Shown in pieces: positions 17,458-26,078 of a stretch of DNA of 64,000 nucleotides (position 1 is its first letter; the number at the start of each line of letters is the position of its first letter). This DNA is from a virus. The position numbers and the translations under genes were made by a program. The stretch spans positions 1 to 64,000 of IMG/VR virus record IMGVR_UViG_3300010885_044017; one strand, given 5' to 3'. Under the pieces are notes generated by a model. That model was not told the origin of the DNA. It searched no databases and worked only from the letters and a program-made list of their open reading frames with translations.

Positions 17458-18632
17458 GAAAACTTTGGTACATGGGCCTAGAGCCCTATAAAGCAAGATA
17501 CACACTACAGTTACAAGACTGGAACGAACGTGTATTTCGGCGTCGTGGTATTGATTATGAAATTGTCGCTGGTGAAACATTAAGCAATGATCAAGCCATT
17601 GTAACCGGACAGGTGTTGGATGCACACGGACGTACTTACTTTGGTATGAGTCAATTAATGATGCTTGTGGCAAAAATGAAAGCAGGAGAAATCACAAATG
17701 AAGATGTTATATACTTTGAAGACATGTTTCAACCAGGCATCGAGAGCCTACCTTACATTATTAATCAAGTTGAGCCTAACATGCGTCCTAGGATCGCTGT
17801 TCGTTGTCTTGCACAAAGCATTGACCCGGACGATTTCGTTCATGTCTGGGGTATGTCAAAGTGGATGGCACTTTATGAGAAAATGGTGGATAGTTTTGCG
17901 GATATTGTATTAGCTTCAAACGAAGAAATGGCAATGCACATGAAAATAGCTGGCTGGGAAGCCCCGATCTACAACATCTCCGGCTTGGCGTTTGGTCGAG
18001 ATGAAGTCCGTGCAAGAGTGCCTGGAGAATTAACACCGTTTGATCAAAGAGCCATGCGAGTGGCTTTTGCGGCCAGAACAGATCAAGAAAAACAGCCGCA
18101 CTTTTATTTAGATTTAATTCAAGCATGGCACGATAACTTTCATTTGCCTCGAGTAGAGTTTGCTATCTTCAGTGGCTCTCAACTGCGTGGCAATGATCAA
18201 GGTGCCATTGATCGTATCCGTGCGTTTGAAGCAAAGGGCATGATCAAAGTGTACGATAACCTTGAGAAGAATGAATACTATGCGTTATTAAACGACACTA
18301 GGGTATTGTTTAACTGTGCTTTACAAGATTGGGTGTCTAACACTGTGAGTGAAGCAGATACCTTGGGTGCCAATGTGTTATATCCAGCATATAGAAGTTT
18401 CCCTGAGACTTTTGCCAACGACGCAAGCCGCTTGTATGTTCCTTGGAGTTTGGAAGATGCTATGAGCAAGTTACAATCTTTGTTGAACAAACCAAGCCAA
18501 CACATGGGCCGTATCAGTGCCTGGACCGATGGTACTGTTGATCGTATTGTTGATATATTACAAGGATCTGGAGAACAGTGGCTACGCATGAGTACAGATT
18601 ACAGAAAACACACACATGAGTCTAAATACTAA
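17454..18632 (+). CDS. GT-B fold glycosyltransferase-like protein
   Basis: The 392-residue length and layout fit a GT-B (GT4-like) glycosyltransferase: an N-terminal domain with V-I-Y-F-E-D-M-F-Q-P-G, then M-R-V-A-F-A-A-R-T-D-Q-E-K-Q near residue 205, the usual start of the donor domain with its basic loop, and L-L-N-D-T-R-V-L-F-N-C...S-E-A-D-T-L-G-A near residue 290, the donor-binding acidic motif. Target may be the modified DNA base, a virion protein or a glycan. It sits between dpdA and galE. Confidence 0.72.
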   Translation: MRKLWYMGLEPYKARYTLQLQDWNERVFRRRGIDYEIVAGETLSNDQAIVTGQVLDAHGRTYFGMSQLMMLVAKMKAGEITNEDVIYFEDMFQPGIESLPYIINQVEPNMRPRIAVRCLAQSIDPDDFVHVWGMSKWMALYEKMVDSFADIVLASNEEMAMHMKIAGWEAPIYNISGLAFGRDEVRARVPGELTPFDQRAMRVAFAARTDQEKQPHFYLDLIQAWHDNFHLPRVEFAIFSGSQLRGNDQGAIDRIRAFEAKGMIKVYDNLEKNEYYALLNDTRVLFNCALQDWVSNTVSEADTLGANVLYPAYRSFPETFANDASRLYVPWSLEDAMSKLQSLLNKPSQHMGRISAWTDGTVDRIVDILQGSGEQWLRMSTDYRKHTHESKY

Positions 18633-18819
18633 ACGAGAAATTTGGATAACTTTGGCTCGAGAGCAGTACCCCATGTTGACCGAAACTGAACTTGATGCCT
18701 TGAGTATGCGAGCTGCCAGTCAATGGTTCCTGGGTGAGGAAAATGAATTAACTAAATTATTTGATCAATATGTAATGTTAAAAACTATTGTATTCCCGAC
18801 CCCATTGACCCAAACATAA
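18616..18819 (+). CDS. Small unknown helical protein
   Basis: A 67-residue product whose ATG overlaps the end of the glycosyltransferase gene. It is mostly helical (T-L-A-R-E-Q-Y-P-M-L-T-E-T-E-L-D-A-L) with no known motif. Overlap and good coding pattern support it. Confidence 0.55.
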   Translation: MSLNTKREIWITLAREQYPMLTETELDALSMRAASQWFLGEENELTKLFDQYVMLKTIVFPTPLTQT

Positions 18820-18832
18820 AAGGATTTTATAT

Positions 18833-19063
18833 ATGACCATTGACTTATTAACTGGTGTAGTTGGGATGGTAGGCTTTTTAGCCGGCTATGCCTATTGTGC
18901 CAGCCAACAAAAACCTCCCATCACTGATGAAAAGCTACAACGGGATTTAGCGTACCATCGTAATTTGACAGACAGTTTAATACAGGATGTCATTGACCTA
19001 CGCAAAAAAAACAATATCTTGCTAGAAAAAAATTGGCAACTAACACAAACAAAACCCAAATGA
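18833..19063 (+). CDS. Small membrane-anchored coiled-coil protein
   Basis: A 76-residue protein with an AAAAGGA ribosome site. Residues 4-22 form one hydrophobic segment (L-L-T-G-V-V-G-M-V-G-F-L-A-G-Y-A), followed by a charged heptad-like helix to the end. This layout resembles phage spanin or lysis-accessory proteins, but the lysis gene is far away (35.6 kb), so the role is open. Confidence 0.6.
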   Translation: MTIDLLTGVVGMVGFLAGYAYCASQQKPPITDEKLQRDLAYHRNLTDSLIQDVIDLRKKNNILLEKNWQLTQTKPK

Positions 19064-20034
19064 GAAAAATCATAGTAACTGGAGGCTGTGGTTACATTGG
19101 TAGCCACGTGGCACGAGCATTCAAACAGAATGGTGATCATGTGGTTATCATTGATCGAGAGCAAAGAGATCATACCTTACAAGGTATAGATGGCTATTTG
19201 ATTGCAGATTTCGCCAGTGATAGCAGTCTAGCCACCATGCACAGCCTGGCACCAGATGTTGTTGTACACTGTGCCGGAACCAGCTTGGTTGGGCCCAGCA
19301 TGGACAATCCTGGTGAATACTACGACAACAACATTGCCAAGACCATACGCATGCTGAATGCGGTGAAAGACTTTGATACTAAACCTGTAGTAATGTTCAG
19401 TAGCAGTGCCAGTGTGTACGGAGAACCCGATAGATTGCCTTGCAGAGAATACGACACTATCCAACCCATCAGTCCCTACGGTGCCACCAAGGCCATGACT
19501 GAACGCATGTTGGCCGACTACTGGGGCGCCTATGCTGTACCCAGTGTGTGCTTTAGGTACTTTAATGCTGCTGGTGCAGAACCTTTCAGTGCAGATCTAG
19601 GTCAAGAACCTGGTGCCACACACTTGATAGCTCGTGCTTTAGAAGCCAGCATAGCTCAACAACCTGTTACTATCAACGGTGGTGATTACCCCACAGAGGA
19701 CGGTACCTGTGTAAGAGACTACATACATGTATGGGATATAGCCAGAGCACATGTCATGGCCGCTGATTATAAACTCAATGACTATCCACAACCTGGTGCT
19801 GAAGTGTTTAACCTAGGCACCAACACAGGCACCAGCAATCAAGCCATTGTGGATTATGTATTAGAAAAATACGGGATAACTTCGGTTAATTATGGTCCAG
19901 CTAGATTTGGAGATCCTGCGGAACTTGTGGCCGATGCTGGTTTAATAAAAGAAAAGATGGCGTGGGTGCCTGAACACAGTGACATTGCCACCATCATTGA
20001 TAGTGCCCATCGGTGGTACACCAGGAATGTTTAA
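19060..20034 (+). CDS. galE: UDP-glucose 4-epimerase-like protein
   Basis: Start at ATG 19060 (ATGA overlap). The 324-residue product is an extended SDR: G-G-C-G-Y-I-G-S-H NAD loop at the N-terminus, S-S-S-A-S-V-Y-G, the Y-G-A-T-K catalytic pair near residue 145, and R-Y-F-N-A-A-G-A-E-P typical of GalE. It interconverts UDP-glucose and UDP-galactose or their N-acetyl forms. Position between glycosyltransferase genes suggests it supplies the donor sugar. Confidence 0.88.
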   Translation: MRKIIVTGGCGYIGSHVARAFKQNGDHVVIIDREQRDHTLQGIDGYLIADFASDSSLATMHSLAPDVVVHCAGTSLVGPSMDNPGEYYDNNIAKTIRMLNAVKDFDTKPVVMFSSSASVYGEPDRLPCREYDTIQPISPYGATKAMTERMLADYWGAYAVPSVCFRYFNAAGAEPFSADLGQEPGATHLIARALEASIAQQPVTINGGDYPTEDGTCVRDYIHVWDIARAHVMAADYKLNDYPQPGAEVFNLGTNTGTSNQAIVDYVLEKYGITSVNYGPARFGDPAELVADAGLIKEKMAWVPEHSDIATIIDSAHRWYTRNV

Positions 20035-20989
20035 TCAACCAGGAGTTTTTTATTTTAATCAGCCAGATACGATTTTTAACAAGACTACTTGGTGCTTGGA
20101 TCAAGAAAAAATAACACTATTAAAAACACACAATTTGGTTGTTGCCGACTTTGGCAGTGAGCATTACGGAGACCGTGACTTTTTGTACAACTTGCATAAT
20201 GACTTGGAATCCCATGGTCTTAATTTTTTATTGTTGAGTCACAATCCACAGGATCATTTAATAAAACCACGATTGTTATTTTATCCGCACTGGTATCACT
20301 GGTGCCGGAAAAACTTATATAATTGCCCCGACTTACTTGAAATAGAAAAGAAATACAAAGTGTCTTGCCTAAATGGCGTACCACGACCGCATAGAATTTA
20401 TAATTGGATGACTCTTCAAGAAAAACCCTATGTTGCTGATCTTTTGTTTAGTATGCATCGTCAATCCGATCAGTTCTCAATGAGAACTGATAATTATGAG
20501 TTAAGCAACAATATGCTAGAAAAATGGAATTCAATTCAATCCAGGCTAGGAGATGCAAGGGTGTCGTTAATGGTAAAGACCAGTACCGATTTATCCCATT
20601 CTGCCTATGCTGATAGTTATATCAACTTGGTAACAGAAACTACAGTTATACCTAAGGTATTTGTCACTGAAAAAACTTGGAAACCTGTGGCCACGGGACA
20701 ACTATTTCTAATAATAGGCAATCCCGGCACAGTTGACTATCTCAGAACTCAGGGAGTAGATGTTTTTGACGACATAATCGATCATAAGTACTATGACAAC
20801 GAACTCGACTGGCAAACAAGAATCACAAAAGTCCATGAACTTGTTGAAGATTTAATCCAGCAAGATTTATATAAAATTAATCAAAACACTGTGGCAAGAC
20901 GAGCACTTAATAGAGCTAAATTTTTTGCCGGTGAGTTTGATACTCAATATCAACCTAAAATACAAGAATGTATCAATACGCTGAAGTAG
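20027..20989 (+). CDS. Divergent GT10 (fucosyltransferase)-like protein, copy 1
   Basis: I start at ATG 20027, overlapping the galE stop. The 320-residue product has the C-terminal motif V-T-E-K-T-W-K-P-V-A, then F-L-I-I-G-N-P-G and L-R-T-Q-G-V-D-V-F-D-D, which resembles the E-K-x-x-x-x-x-L donor-binding region of alpha-1,3-fucosyltransferases (GT10). Three relatives lie in this window (27529, 52509, 60691). The substrate is unknown. It is immediately followed by a radical SAM gene. Confidence 0.65.
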   Translation: MFNQPGVFYFNQPDTIFNKTTWCLDQEKITLLKTHNLVVADFGSEHYGDRDFLYNLHNDLESHGLNFLLLSHNPQDHLIKPRLLFYPHWYHWCRKNLYNCPDLLEIEKKYKVSCLNGVPRPHRIYNWMTLQEKPYVADLLFSMHRQSDQFSMRTDNYELSNNMLEKWNSIQSRLGDARVSLMVKTSTDLSHSAYADSYINLVTETTVIPKVFVTEKTWKPVATGQLFLIIGNPGTVDYLRTQGVDVFDDIIDHKYYDNELDWQTRITKVHELVEDLIQQDLYKINQNTVARRALNRAKFFAGEFDTQYQPKIQECINTLK

Positions 20990-21996
20990 CACACTGGATG
21001 ACAAACTCCGACAGTATGAAAATACTACCGGCTCAAGTAGACATTGACCTGACCAATGTGTGTAACCAAGACTGTTACTATTGCAACAGTGCCGAGTTTA
21101 GACAACAACAGCCAGTGCAAAAGAAATATACAGAATACATAGACTTGTTAGATCAACTAGCTGGGTGGAGAGCCCACTCGCCTCGCAGTTACGGAACAAC
21201 ACACACCATAACCTATCCCGGCGGCGGCGAACCCACTGTATTGGTCAATTATGAACAAGTGATAGAACATACCATAGACTTGGGATTTTTAACCAGCATC
21301 ACCACTAACGGAAGTAACTTGGATCAATTGCTAGACACAGTCAGAGTAGAAAAGTTACGCAAAATAGCCTGGATTGGCATTGACATAGATGCTGGCACAG
21401 AAGATTTATACGAACAGATACGACGCAGTTTAACTGCCAAAAGTTTGTTTACTAAAGTGTGCAACAACGCTCGTGGATTAATTGAGGCCGGAGTTAATGT
21501 AGACTTCAAGTGCTTGATCAATCCGCTCAATGACAATGACGAAGCAATAAACGACTTGTTTAGGCTGGTTAAAGAACTCAAGGGTCGCATGTTATATTTC
21601 CGTCCTGTAATTGTTGATAATCAAGCGTATCCTATTACCAAAGAGACTATTGCTCGTTTAGACAAGTATAGCCAACAGTACCAGTTACCATACTGGGCCA
21701 ACCAAAACAAAACACTTCCACGCAACTATAAGAAATGTCATCAAATGTTCCACTTTCCTGTGTTCTGTGCCAACGGTAAAATCTATTTGTGCTGTGAAGG
21801 CAAGGGTAATCCTCAGTTTGAGTTAACTAACTGGGACAAAAACGACTTCCGTGACAGTTGGTTAAACAAACGTCATTATGACATATATAATAAAACTCGG
21901 GTTGAATTTTGCCAACCTTGTAGACCCAATATAAGTAATATTAAGATACAAAATATTCTAAATAATCCCAAAGATATCGAGGCCTTATATCTATGA
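20968..21996 (+). CDS. Radical SAM protein with C-terminal SPASM-like cysteines
   Basis: The 342-residue protein has the canonical C-N-Q-D-C-Y-Y-C [4Fe-4S]/SAM motif near residue 32, P-G-G-G-E-P for SAM binding, and a Cys-rich C-terminus (K-C-H-Q-M-F, I-Y-L-C-C-E-G, F-C-Q-P-C) that can bind an auxiliary cluster. Such enzymes modify peptides or sugars by radical chemistry. It overlaps the GT10-like gene by 22 bp and the acyltransferase gene by ATGA, suggesting one pathway. Confidence 0.85.
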   Translation: MYQYAEVAHWMTNSDSMKILPAQVDIDLTNVCNQDCYYCNSAEFRQQQPVQKKYTEYIDLLDQLAGWRAHSPRSYGTTHTITYPGGGEPTVLVNYEQVIEHTIDLGFLTSITTNGSNLDQLLDTVRVEKLRKIAWIGIDIDAGTEDLYEQIRRSLTAKSLFTKVCNNARGLIEAGVNVDFKCLINPLNDNDEAINDLFRLVKELKGRMLYFRPVIVDNQAYPITKETIARLDKYSQQYQLPYWANQNKTLPRNYKKCHQMFHFPVFCANGKIYLCCEGKGNPQFELTNWDKNDFRDSWLNKRHYDIYNKTRVEFCQPCRPNISNIKIQNILNNPKDIEALYL

Positions 21997-22559
21997 ACAA
22001 TGAAAACATATTTTTTGATACGTCTCGTTTAAAATATAGAGGCAATAATGTAATCATTGGCAAAACGGTTCGTATTAGATTTCCGGAACTGGTAGAATTG
22101 CACGACAATGTTATTATTGACGATTTTACTTTTATTTCCACTGGGTTGATTATGAATTCCAATACTAAAATAGAAGCGGGTTGTGTTCTTATGGGTGGCA
22201 AAAATTATAAAATTACTATGGGAGAACACTCCGCTGTAGCTCCAAACTCTACTTTATTGTGCAGTAGCAACGATTTTTATAAATCAATAGTAATTGTAAA
22301 CGAACAAACTGATTATCATTTTTTTGTAACTGGAGATATTAATATTGGCTCGCATGTCATTGTAGGTGCAAATTCAGTTATATTACCAAACGTAGCTGTA
22401 GACACCGGAGCAAGAATTGGTGCTAATAGCCTAGTTAATAAAAATTTAAATGGATGGATTGTATATGCTGGATCTCCTGTTAAAGAAATAGGGTCGGTTA
22501 ATAAAGATTTAATTTTATCAAATGCAAAAAAATATCATGATCATATTTCCTGTTATTGA
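21993..22559 (+). CDS. Left-handed beta-helix (hexapeptide) acyltransferase
   Basis: The 188-residue protein shows repeated hexapeptide turns (N-N-V-I-I-G, I-E-A-G-C-V-L-M-G-G, I-N-I-G-S-H-V-I-V-G-A-N-S-V-I-L-P-N-V) and ends in Y-A-G-S-P-V-K-E-I, as in maltose/galactoside acetyltransferases. A loop between turns contains His residues (T-D-Y-H-F-F) that may be catalytic. It probably O- or N-acetylates a sugar. This stretch is AT-richer than its neighbours. Confidence 0.82.
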   Translation: MNNENIFFDTSRLKYRGNNVIIGKTVRIRFPELVELHDNVIIDDFTFISTGLIMNSNTKIEAGCVLMGGKNYKITMGEHSAVAPNSTLLCSSNDFYKSIVIVNEQTDYHFFVTGDINIGSHVIVGANSVILPNVAVDTGARIGANSLVNKNLNGWIVYAGSPVKEIGSVNKDLILSNAKKYHDHISCY

Positions 22560-22896
22560 ACTAATTGATAGACTGGCCATTGCCGAAGTAAAATTTGCAC
22601 GTACCTCGGGTGCAAACAGGGAAGAACTTGAGTGGTATCTTGATCAATCGTCACATTTTGATCTTGCACCTGTTACTGGTTTATACAACAATTTAGTACA
22701 GATACATAACGAGATCTGGGAATTAGAAAGCCTACTAAAGACCGGTCGCGAGCAGGAGTTGGGATTGGAAGAAATCGGGCGCCGCGCCATAAAGATACGA
22801 GATTGGAATAACAAACGCATCGCCATTAAAAATACTCTTGCTGAAAAATTGGGATGCAGTGTGAGGGAAATTAAACAGGATCATTTGTCGGAATGA
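22522..22896 (+). CDS. DUF6165-like small helical protein
   Basis: Either ATG 22522 or 22537 could start this protein of up to 124 residues. The order V-I-E-L-I-D-R-L-A-I-A-E-V-K, then I-H-N-E-I-W-E-L-E near residue 65 and W-N-N-K-R-I-A-I-K-N near residue 98 matches my memory of DUF6165 proteins, which sit in polysaccharide clusters. No catalytic residues are evident; it may be an accessory subunit. Confidence 0.6.
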   Translation: MQKNIMIIFPVIELIDRLAIAEVKFARTSGANREELEWYLDQSSHFDLAPVTGLYNNLVQIHNEIWELESLLKTGREQELGLEEIGRRAIKIRDWNNKRIAIKNTLAEKLGCSVREIKQDHLSE

Positions 22897-23414
22897 AGCA
22901 TAAGCAAGGCCATATCGATATATTATGGGATGACAGTTTTAAAGATCTTCCATACCAATATTTGCCTATTAAAAACACGTGGGACGAAAAACGCTGGCAA
23001 CAACAGGGCTATGTTAATGTGACGTTAAATGGTGCATTATATAGTATGCCAAATCCTATGCCCGATTATGTACATACAATTATTGAATTATTTACCAATA
23101 GTTTCCAATGGAAAGACATCGGTGTTGGGTTTTTTTGCATGAATACATTAAATATGTTTCCAACACACCAAGACCACTATCATTCTTATCAACAAAATTT
23201 TAACATAAAAGATCCCACAACTATCTGGCGTTGTATTGTATTTTTAGAGGATTGGAAGTCCGGTCATTACATGGAAGTTGATGGAAACCCTATTATGTCG
23301 TGGAACAGAGGAGATTACGTGATGTGGAATTACGATGTACCACATTTTGCCGGAAACTTTGGGGTAGAGTCAAGATACACTATGCAGATTACAGGAACAC
23401 ATTTACATGATTAA
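22893..23414 (+). CDS. 2-oxoglutarate/Fe(II) oxygenase-like protein
   Basis: The 173-residue protein carries F-P-T-H-Q-D-H-Y-H near residue 90 (H-x-D metal pair), a distal His in V-P-H-F-A-G-N near residue 151 and a downstream Arg (E-S-R-Y-T-M-Q), the layout of aspartyl-hydroxylase or cupin-type oxygenases. R-C-I-V-F-L-E-D-W forms a core strand. It likely hydroxylates a small molecule or sugar-linked substrate. ATGA overlaps both neighbours or nearly so. Confidence 0.68.
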   Translation: MKHKQGHIDILWDDSFKDLPYQYLPIKNTWDEKRWQQQGYVNVTLNGALYSMPNPMPDYVHTIIELFTNSFQWKDIGVGFFCMNTLNMFPTHQDHYHSYQQNFNIKDPTTIWRCIVFLEDWKSGHYMEVDGNPIMSWNRGDYVMWNYDVPHFAGNFGVESRYTMQITGTHLHD

Positions 23415-24024
23415 ATTAAGTGATTATAAAAATCCATTTAATGTTATTCAAGACTTTGAGTTGGCGGTAGCCAACTATACTGGTGCACCTTATTGCGTAA
23501 CCACAGATTGCTGTACTCATGCTATAGAAATAGCATTTCGTATAAATTTTAATAATGACATGGTTATGTTTCCAGCATACACTTATCTGAGTGTGCCAAT
23601 GACCATGAAGAAGTTAAACATTCCGTACATGTTAACCAATGACCGCTGGCATGGGTCATATGAGTTTAAAGGGTCTAATATTTGGGACTATGCTCGTAAA
23701 TTTGAATCTAATATGTACAAATCGGGCACTATACAATGTGTAAGTTTTGGCATGAGTAAACCATTGGAAATTGGCCTTGGTGGTTGCCTGTTGACCGATG
23801 ATCCAGAAGTATATCGTCGTGCCAGTCGTATGCGTTATGATGGCAGGGATATTTTTAACTATACTCCGTGGATTTCACAATGTGAATTTGAAGTCGGATA
23901 TCATTATTACCTACGTCCAGAAGAGTGTGTAGCGGGATTAAACTTGCTCAATGAAAAGAAATTCACTCCTCAACTTGACAAGCATTTTGACTATCCCGAT
24001 TGTAGATTAATTAATATCAAATGA
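23407..24024 (+). CDS. Short DegT/DnrJ/EryC1-type aminotransferase-like protein
   Basis: The first half resembles sugar aminotransferases: V-T-T-D-C-C-T-H-A-I-E, M-F-P-A-Y-T-Y-L-S-V-P, and S-F-G-M-S-K-P-L-E-I-G-L-G-G with the PLP-binding Lys near residue 121, followed by L-T-D-D-P-E-V-Y-R-R. At 205 residues it lacks the C-terminal domain of the usual 360-390 residue enzyme; compare 48330-49436. It may be a decayed copy, a minimal enzyme or a PLP-dependent dehydratase half. The reading frame is intact. Confidence 0.66.
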   Translation: MIKLSDYKNPFNVIQDFELAVANYTGAPYCVTTDCCTHAIEIAFRINFNNDMVMFPAYTYLSVPMTMKKLNIPYMLTNDRWHGSYEFKGSNIWDYARKFESNMYKSGTIQCVSFGMSKPLEIGLGGCLLTDDPEVYRRASRMRYDGRDIFNYTPWISQCEFEVGYHYYLRPEECVAGLNLLNEKKFTPQLDKHFDYPDCRLINIK

Positions 24025-24107
24025 TTCTTGACCATTACGAATATACACTACTACACGACAACAGACAATCTTTATGTTTTGTTAGCAACACAAAATATAC
24101 AAGTTAA
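24021..24107 (+). CDS. Possible 28-residue mini-protein
   Basis: A 28-codon frame starts with ATG overlapping the previous TGA, the coupling style of this genome, and ends at 24107 before the convergent gene. Product starts M-I-L-D-H-Y-E-Y. No ribosome site or homology supports it beyond coupling. Confidence 0.25.
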   Translation: MILDHYEYTLLHDNRQSLCFVSNTKYTS

Positions 24108-24137
24108 CCAAAACACCAGTTTATAACTTAAAATACT

Positions 24138-25220
24138 TTAGTAAAGAGTATTTAACAAACTGCGGGATACTTTACCTGCAGGAGTCAAGGGTATAGCAGA
24201 AACAGATTCCAATACTGTGGCTCGACAGTATGGTGCTAGATCAATTAAGAATTGTTGAATTTCTTTACTGTCAACAGATCCAACATAAACACATTTAACC
24301 GAATCTGAGCCAAACACTGCCACCGCCGACACTCCGGCGATATTCTCAAGTATTTTTTGTTCCAGACTCAACGGATTTAATTTAACACCTTTGACATTGA
24401 TTTGATCACGGCTGCGACCAAGTATTCGATAGTATCCTTTTTCATCTTGCTCGGCCAAGTCACCGGTGTCAAACCATACCTCTCTATCCAAAGTGGGACC
24501 ACGCAACAACAGGTGCCCATCATCAATTTGAGCTTCAACTCCTGACGGTAAACCCACGGTGCCCATTCTTTGCTCACCGTGTAAGGGATTGGTAAAACAA
24601 TGACTCATTGCCTCGGTCATACCAAATGCTTCCAATACCGGGACGTCGAAACATTCTCGTAGTGCAGTGTACAACCGATCAGGCAATGGAGCACTGGCTG
24701 TGCGTATAAACCTTAGATTGTTATCAAATTTTAACTGAGTGGCGGTTTGTAATACATCAGGTATGGCAGTGACAAAGGTAGGACTGTAGCTGGGCCAGGC
24801 ACGTAGGTTTTTAACTGAAAGATAGTGTGTTTCACATCCAGCCAACTGTGTGGCCCAATAAAATCCTTGCCCGTGTGCATGCCAAAGACTCATGACACTG
24901 ACATACCTATCCTGTTCGGTTAGATCATATGCTTGTACAATGGTTTCGGCCATATGGTTTAATTGTCGTTGACTAAAACTGCAAAACTTACTGTCGCCGG
25001 TGGTGCCCGAAGTATACCATAACACTCGTTCATTGGGGTAGTCGGCACCGTCACGATGTTGCTCACCATCGGCTGTGATCAGCAGGCTCCAATCTGAATT
25101 ATCTAGTAGATACTGCTGTCGTGACACGGGAGCATCAGGATTGACAATCATAATACTGTAATCATCAAGTTGATTGATATAGTCCTGCGGATTGGCAACA
25201 CAAAGAACGGCACGTTTCAT
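24138..25220 (-). CDS. AMP-forming acyl-CoA synthetase-like (ANL superfamily) enzyme
   Basis: This is the only minus-strand gene in the first 49 kb. ANL motifs are complete: W-Y-T-S-G-T-T-G-D-S-K (A3 P-loop), E-A-F-G-M-T-E (A5), W-F-D-T-G-D-L (A7), R-S-R-D-Q-I-N-V-K-G (A8) and P-L-T-P-A-G-K-V-S-R with the A10 Lys near the C-terminus. The enzyme adenylates a carboxylate. The start could be ATG 25220 (360 residues, chosen) or GTG 25283 (381). It is shorter than the usual 500+ residues because the N-terminal part before A3 is reduced. No carrier protein gene is visible nearby. Confidence 0.85.
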   Translation of the reverse strand: MKRAVLCVANPQDYINQLDDYSIMIVNPDAPVSRQQYLLDNSDWSLLITADGEQHRDGADYPNERVLWYTSGTTGDSKFCSFSQRQLNHMAETIVQAYDLTEQDRYVSVMSLWHAHGQGFYWATQLAGCETHYLSVKNLRAWPSYSPTFVTAIPDVLQTATQLKFDNNLRFIRTASAPLPDRLYTALRECFDVPVLEAFGMTEAMSHCFTNPLHGEQRMGTVGLPSGVEAQIDDGHLLLRGPTLDREVWFDTGDLAEQDEKGYYRILGRSRDQINVKGVKLNPLSLEQKILENIAGVSAVAVFGSDSVKCVYVGSVDSKEIQQFLIDLAPYCRATVLESVSAIPLTPAGKVSRSLLNTLY

Positions 25221-25276
25221 TTTGAATATAATCACATTGTTTTGGTATTTATTATATAATATATGTTCATAATTAT

Positions 25277-25305
25277 TTGACACTTGAATCTAAATACTAT
25301 ACAAT
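25277..25305 (+). promoter_or_regulatory. Sigma-70-type promoter of folE
   Basis: TTGACA at 25277-25282, a 17-bp spacer and TACAAT at 25300-25305 lie 24 bp before the TTG start of folE. It sits in the divergent gap and would also be near the promoter of the inverted ANL gene. Confidence 0.65.
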
Positions 25306-25328
25306 AACACAATACACGGGAGAACTAA

Positions 25329-26078
25329 TTGACAAATAAAAAAGAAACAGGCCTAGCCGCAATGGCAGGTGACGGTGGTTATCAACTATGCCCAGTATCA
25401 GACGTGATTCGTGCCACAATGAAACGAAATGGTAAAAGATTTTGGGCTGGAGACAATATTAGCGAATATGTCAATAATGATGCCGTCAAACGACAATTGA
25501 TCAACGAAGCCGCTGAGGCATTCGAAACTGTTTTAGATCGCTTGCTGATTGATAGAGAAACGGATCCAAACAGCAAGGGCACTGCCAAGCGATTGGCTAA
25601 AATGTATTTTAACGAAACGATGGCGGGTAGATATGATGCAGCACCAGATGCAACAGCTTTTCCAAATGATAGCGAGGATAGATATGAAGGTATGTTGGTT
25701 ATTAGAAGTGAGTTGCGTAGTATGTGTAGTCATCATCATCAGCCTGTTAGTGGTGTGGCTTACATTGGTATTATCGCCGCTAACAAACTTATTGGTCTTA
25801 GCAAGTACACTAGGATTGCTCAGTGGTGTGCTAGGCGTGGTACTTTACAAGAAGAGCTCTGCAACGACATCGCAAAAGAAATAATGAGAGCAACAGATTC
25901 GGAACATATTGGAGTTTACATACAGGCGGAACATGGATGTTGCACCAATAGAGGCATCATGGCACATAGTAGTTTGACACAGACCACAGTACTCAAAGGT
26001 GCGTTCAACACAGACCCAGGAACTAAAAAAGAGTTCATGGACAATATCAAACTACAACAGGACTTTGCTCCAAGATGA
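25329..26078 (+). CDS. folE: GTP cyclohydrolase I
   Basis: The gene starts with TTG at 25329, supported by GGGAGA eight bases upstream. The 249-residue product has the FolE core: C-S-H-H-H-Q-P (zinc Cys and His), G-L-S-K-Y-T-R-I-A-Q-W-C-A-R-R, and E-H-G-C-C-T-N-R-G-I with the second zinc Cys. It converts GTP to dihydroneopterin triphosphate, the first step to 7-deazaguanines and folate. Given dpdA, queD and queE, the deazaguanine route is the likely purpose. Confidence 0.95.
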   Translation: MTNKKETGLAAMAGDGGYQLCPVSDVIRATMKRNGKRFWAGDNISEYVNNDAVKRQLINEAAEAFETVLDRLLIDRETDPNSKGTAKRLAKMYFNETMAGRYDAAPDATAFPNDSEDRYEGMLVIRSELRSMCSHHHQPVSGVAYIGIIAANKLIGLSKYTRIAQWCARRGTLQEELCNDIAKEIMRATDSEHIGVYIQAEHGCCTNRGIMAHSSLTQTTVLKGAFNTDPGTKKEFMDNIKLQQDFAPR

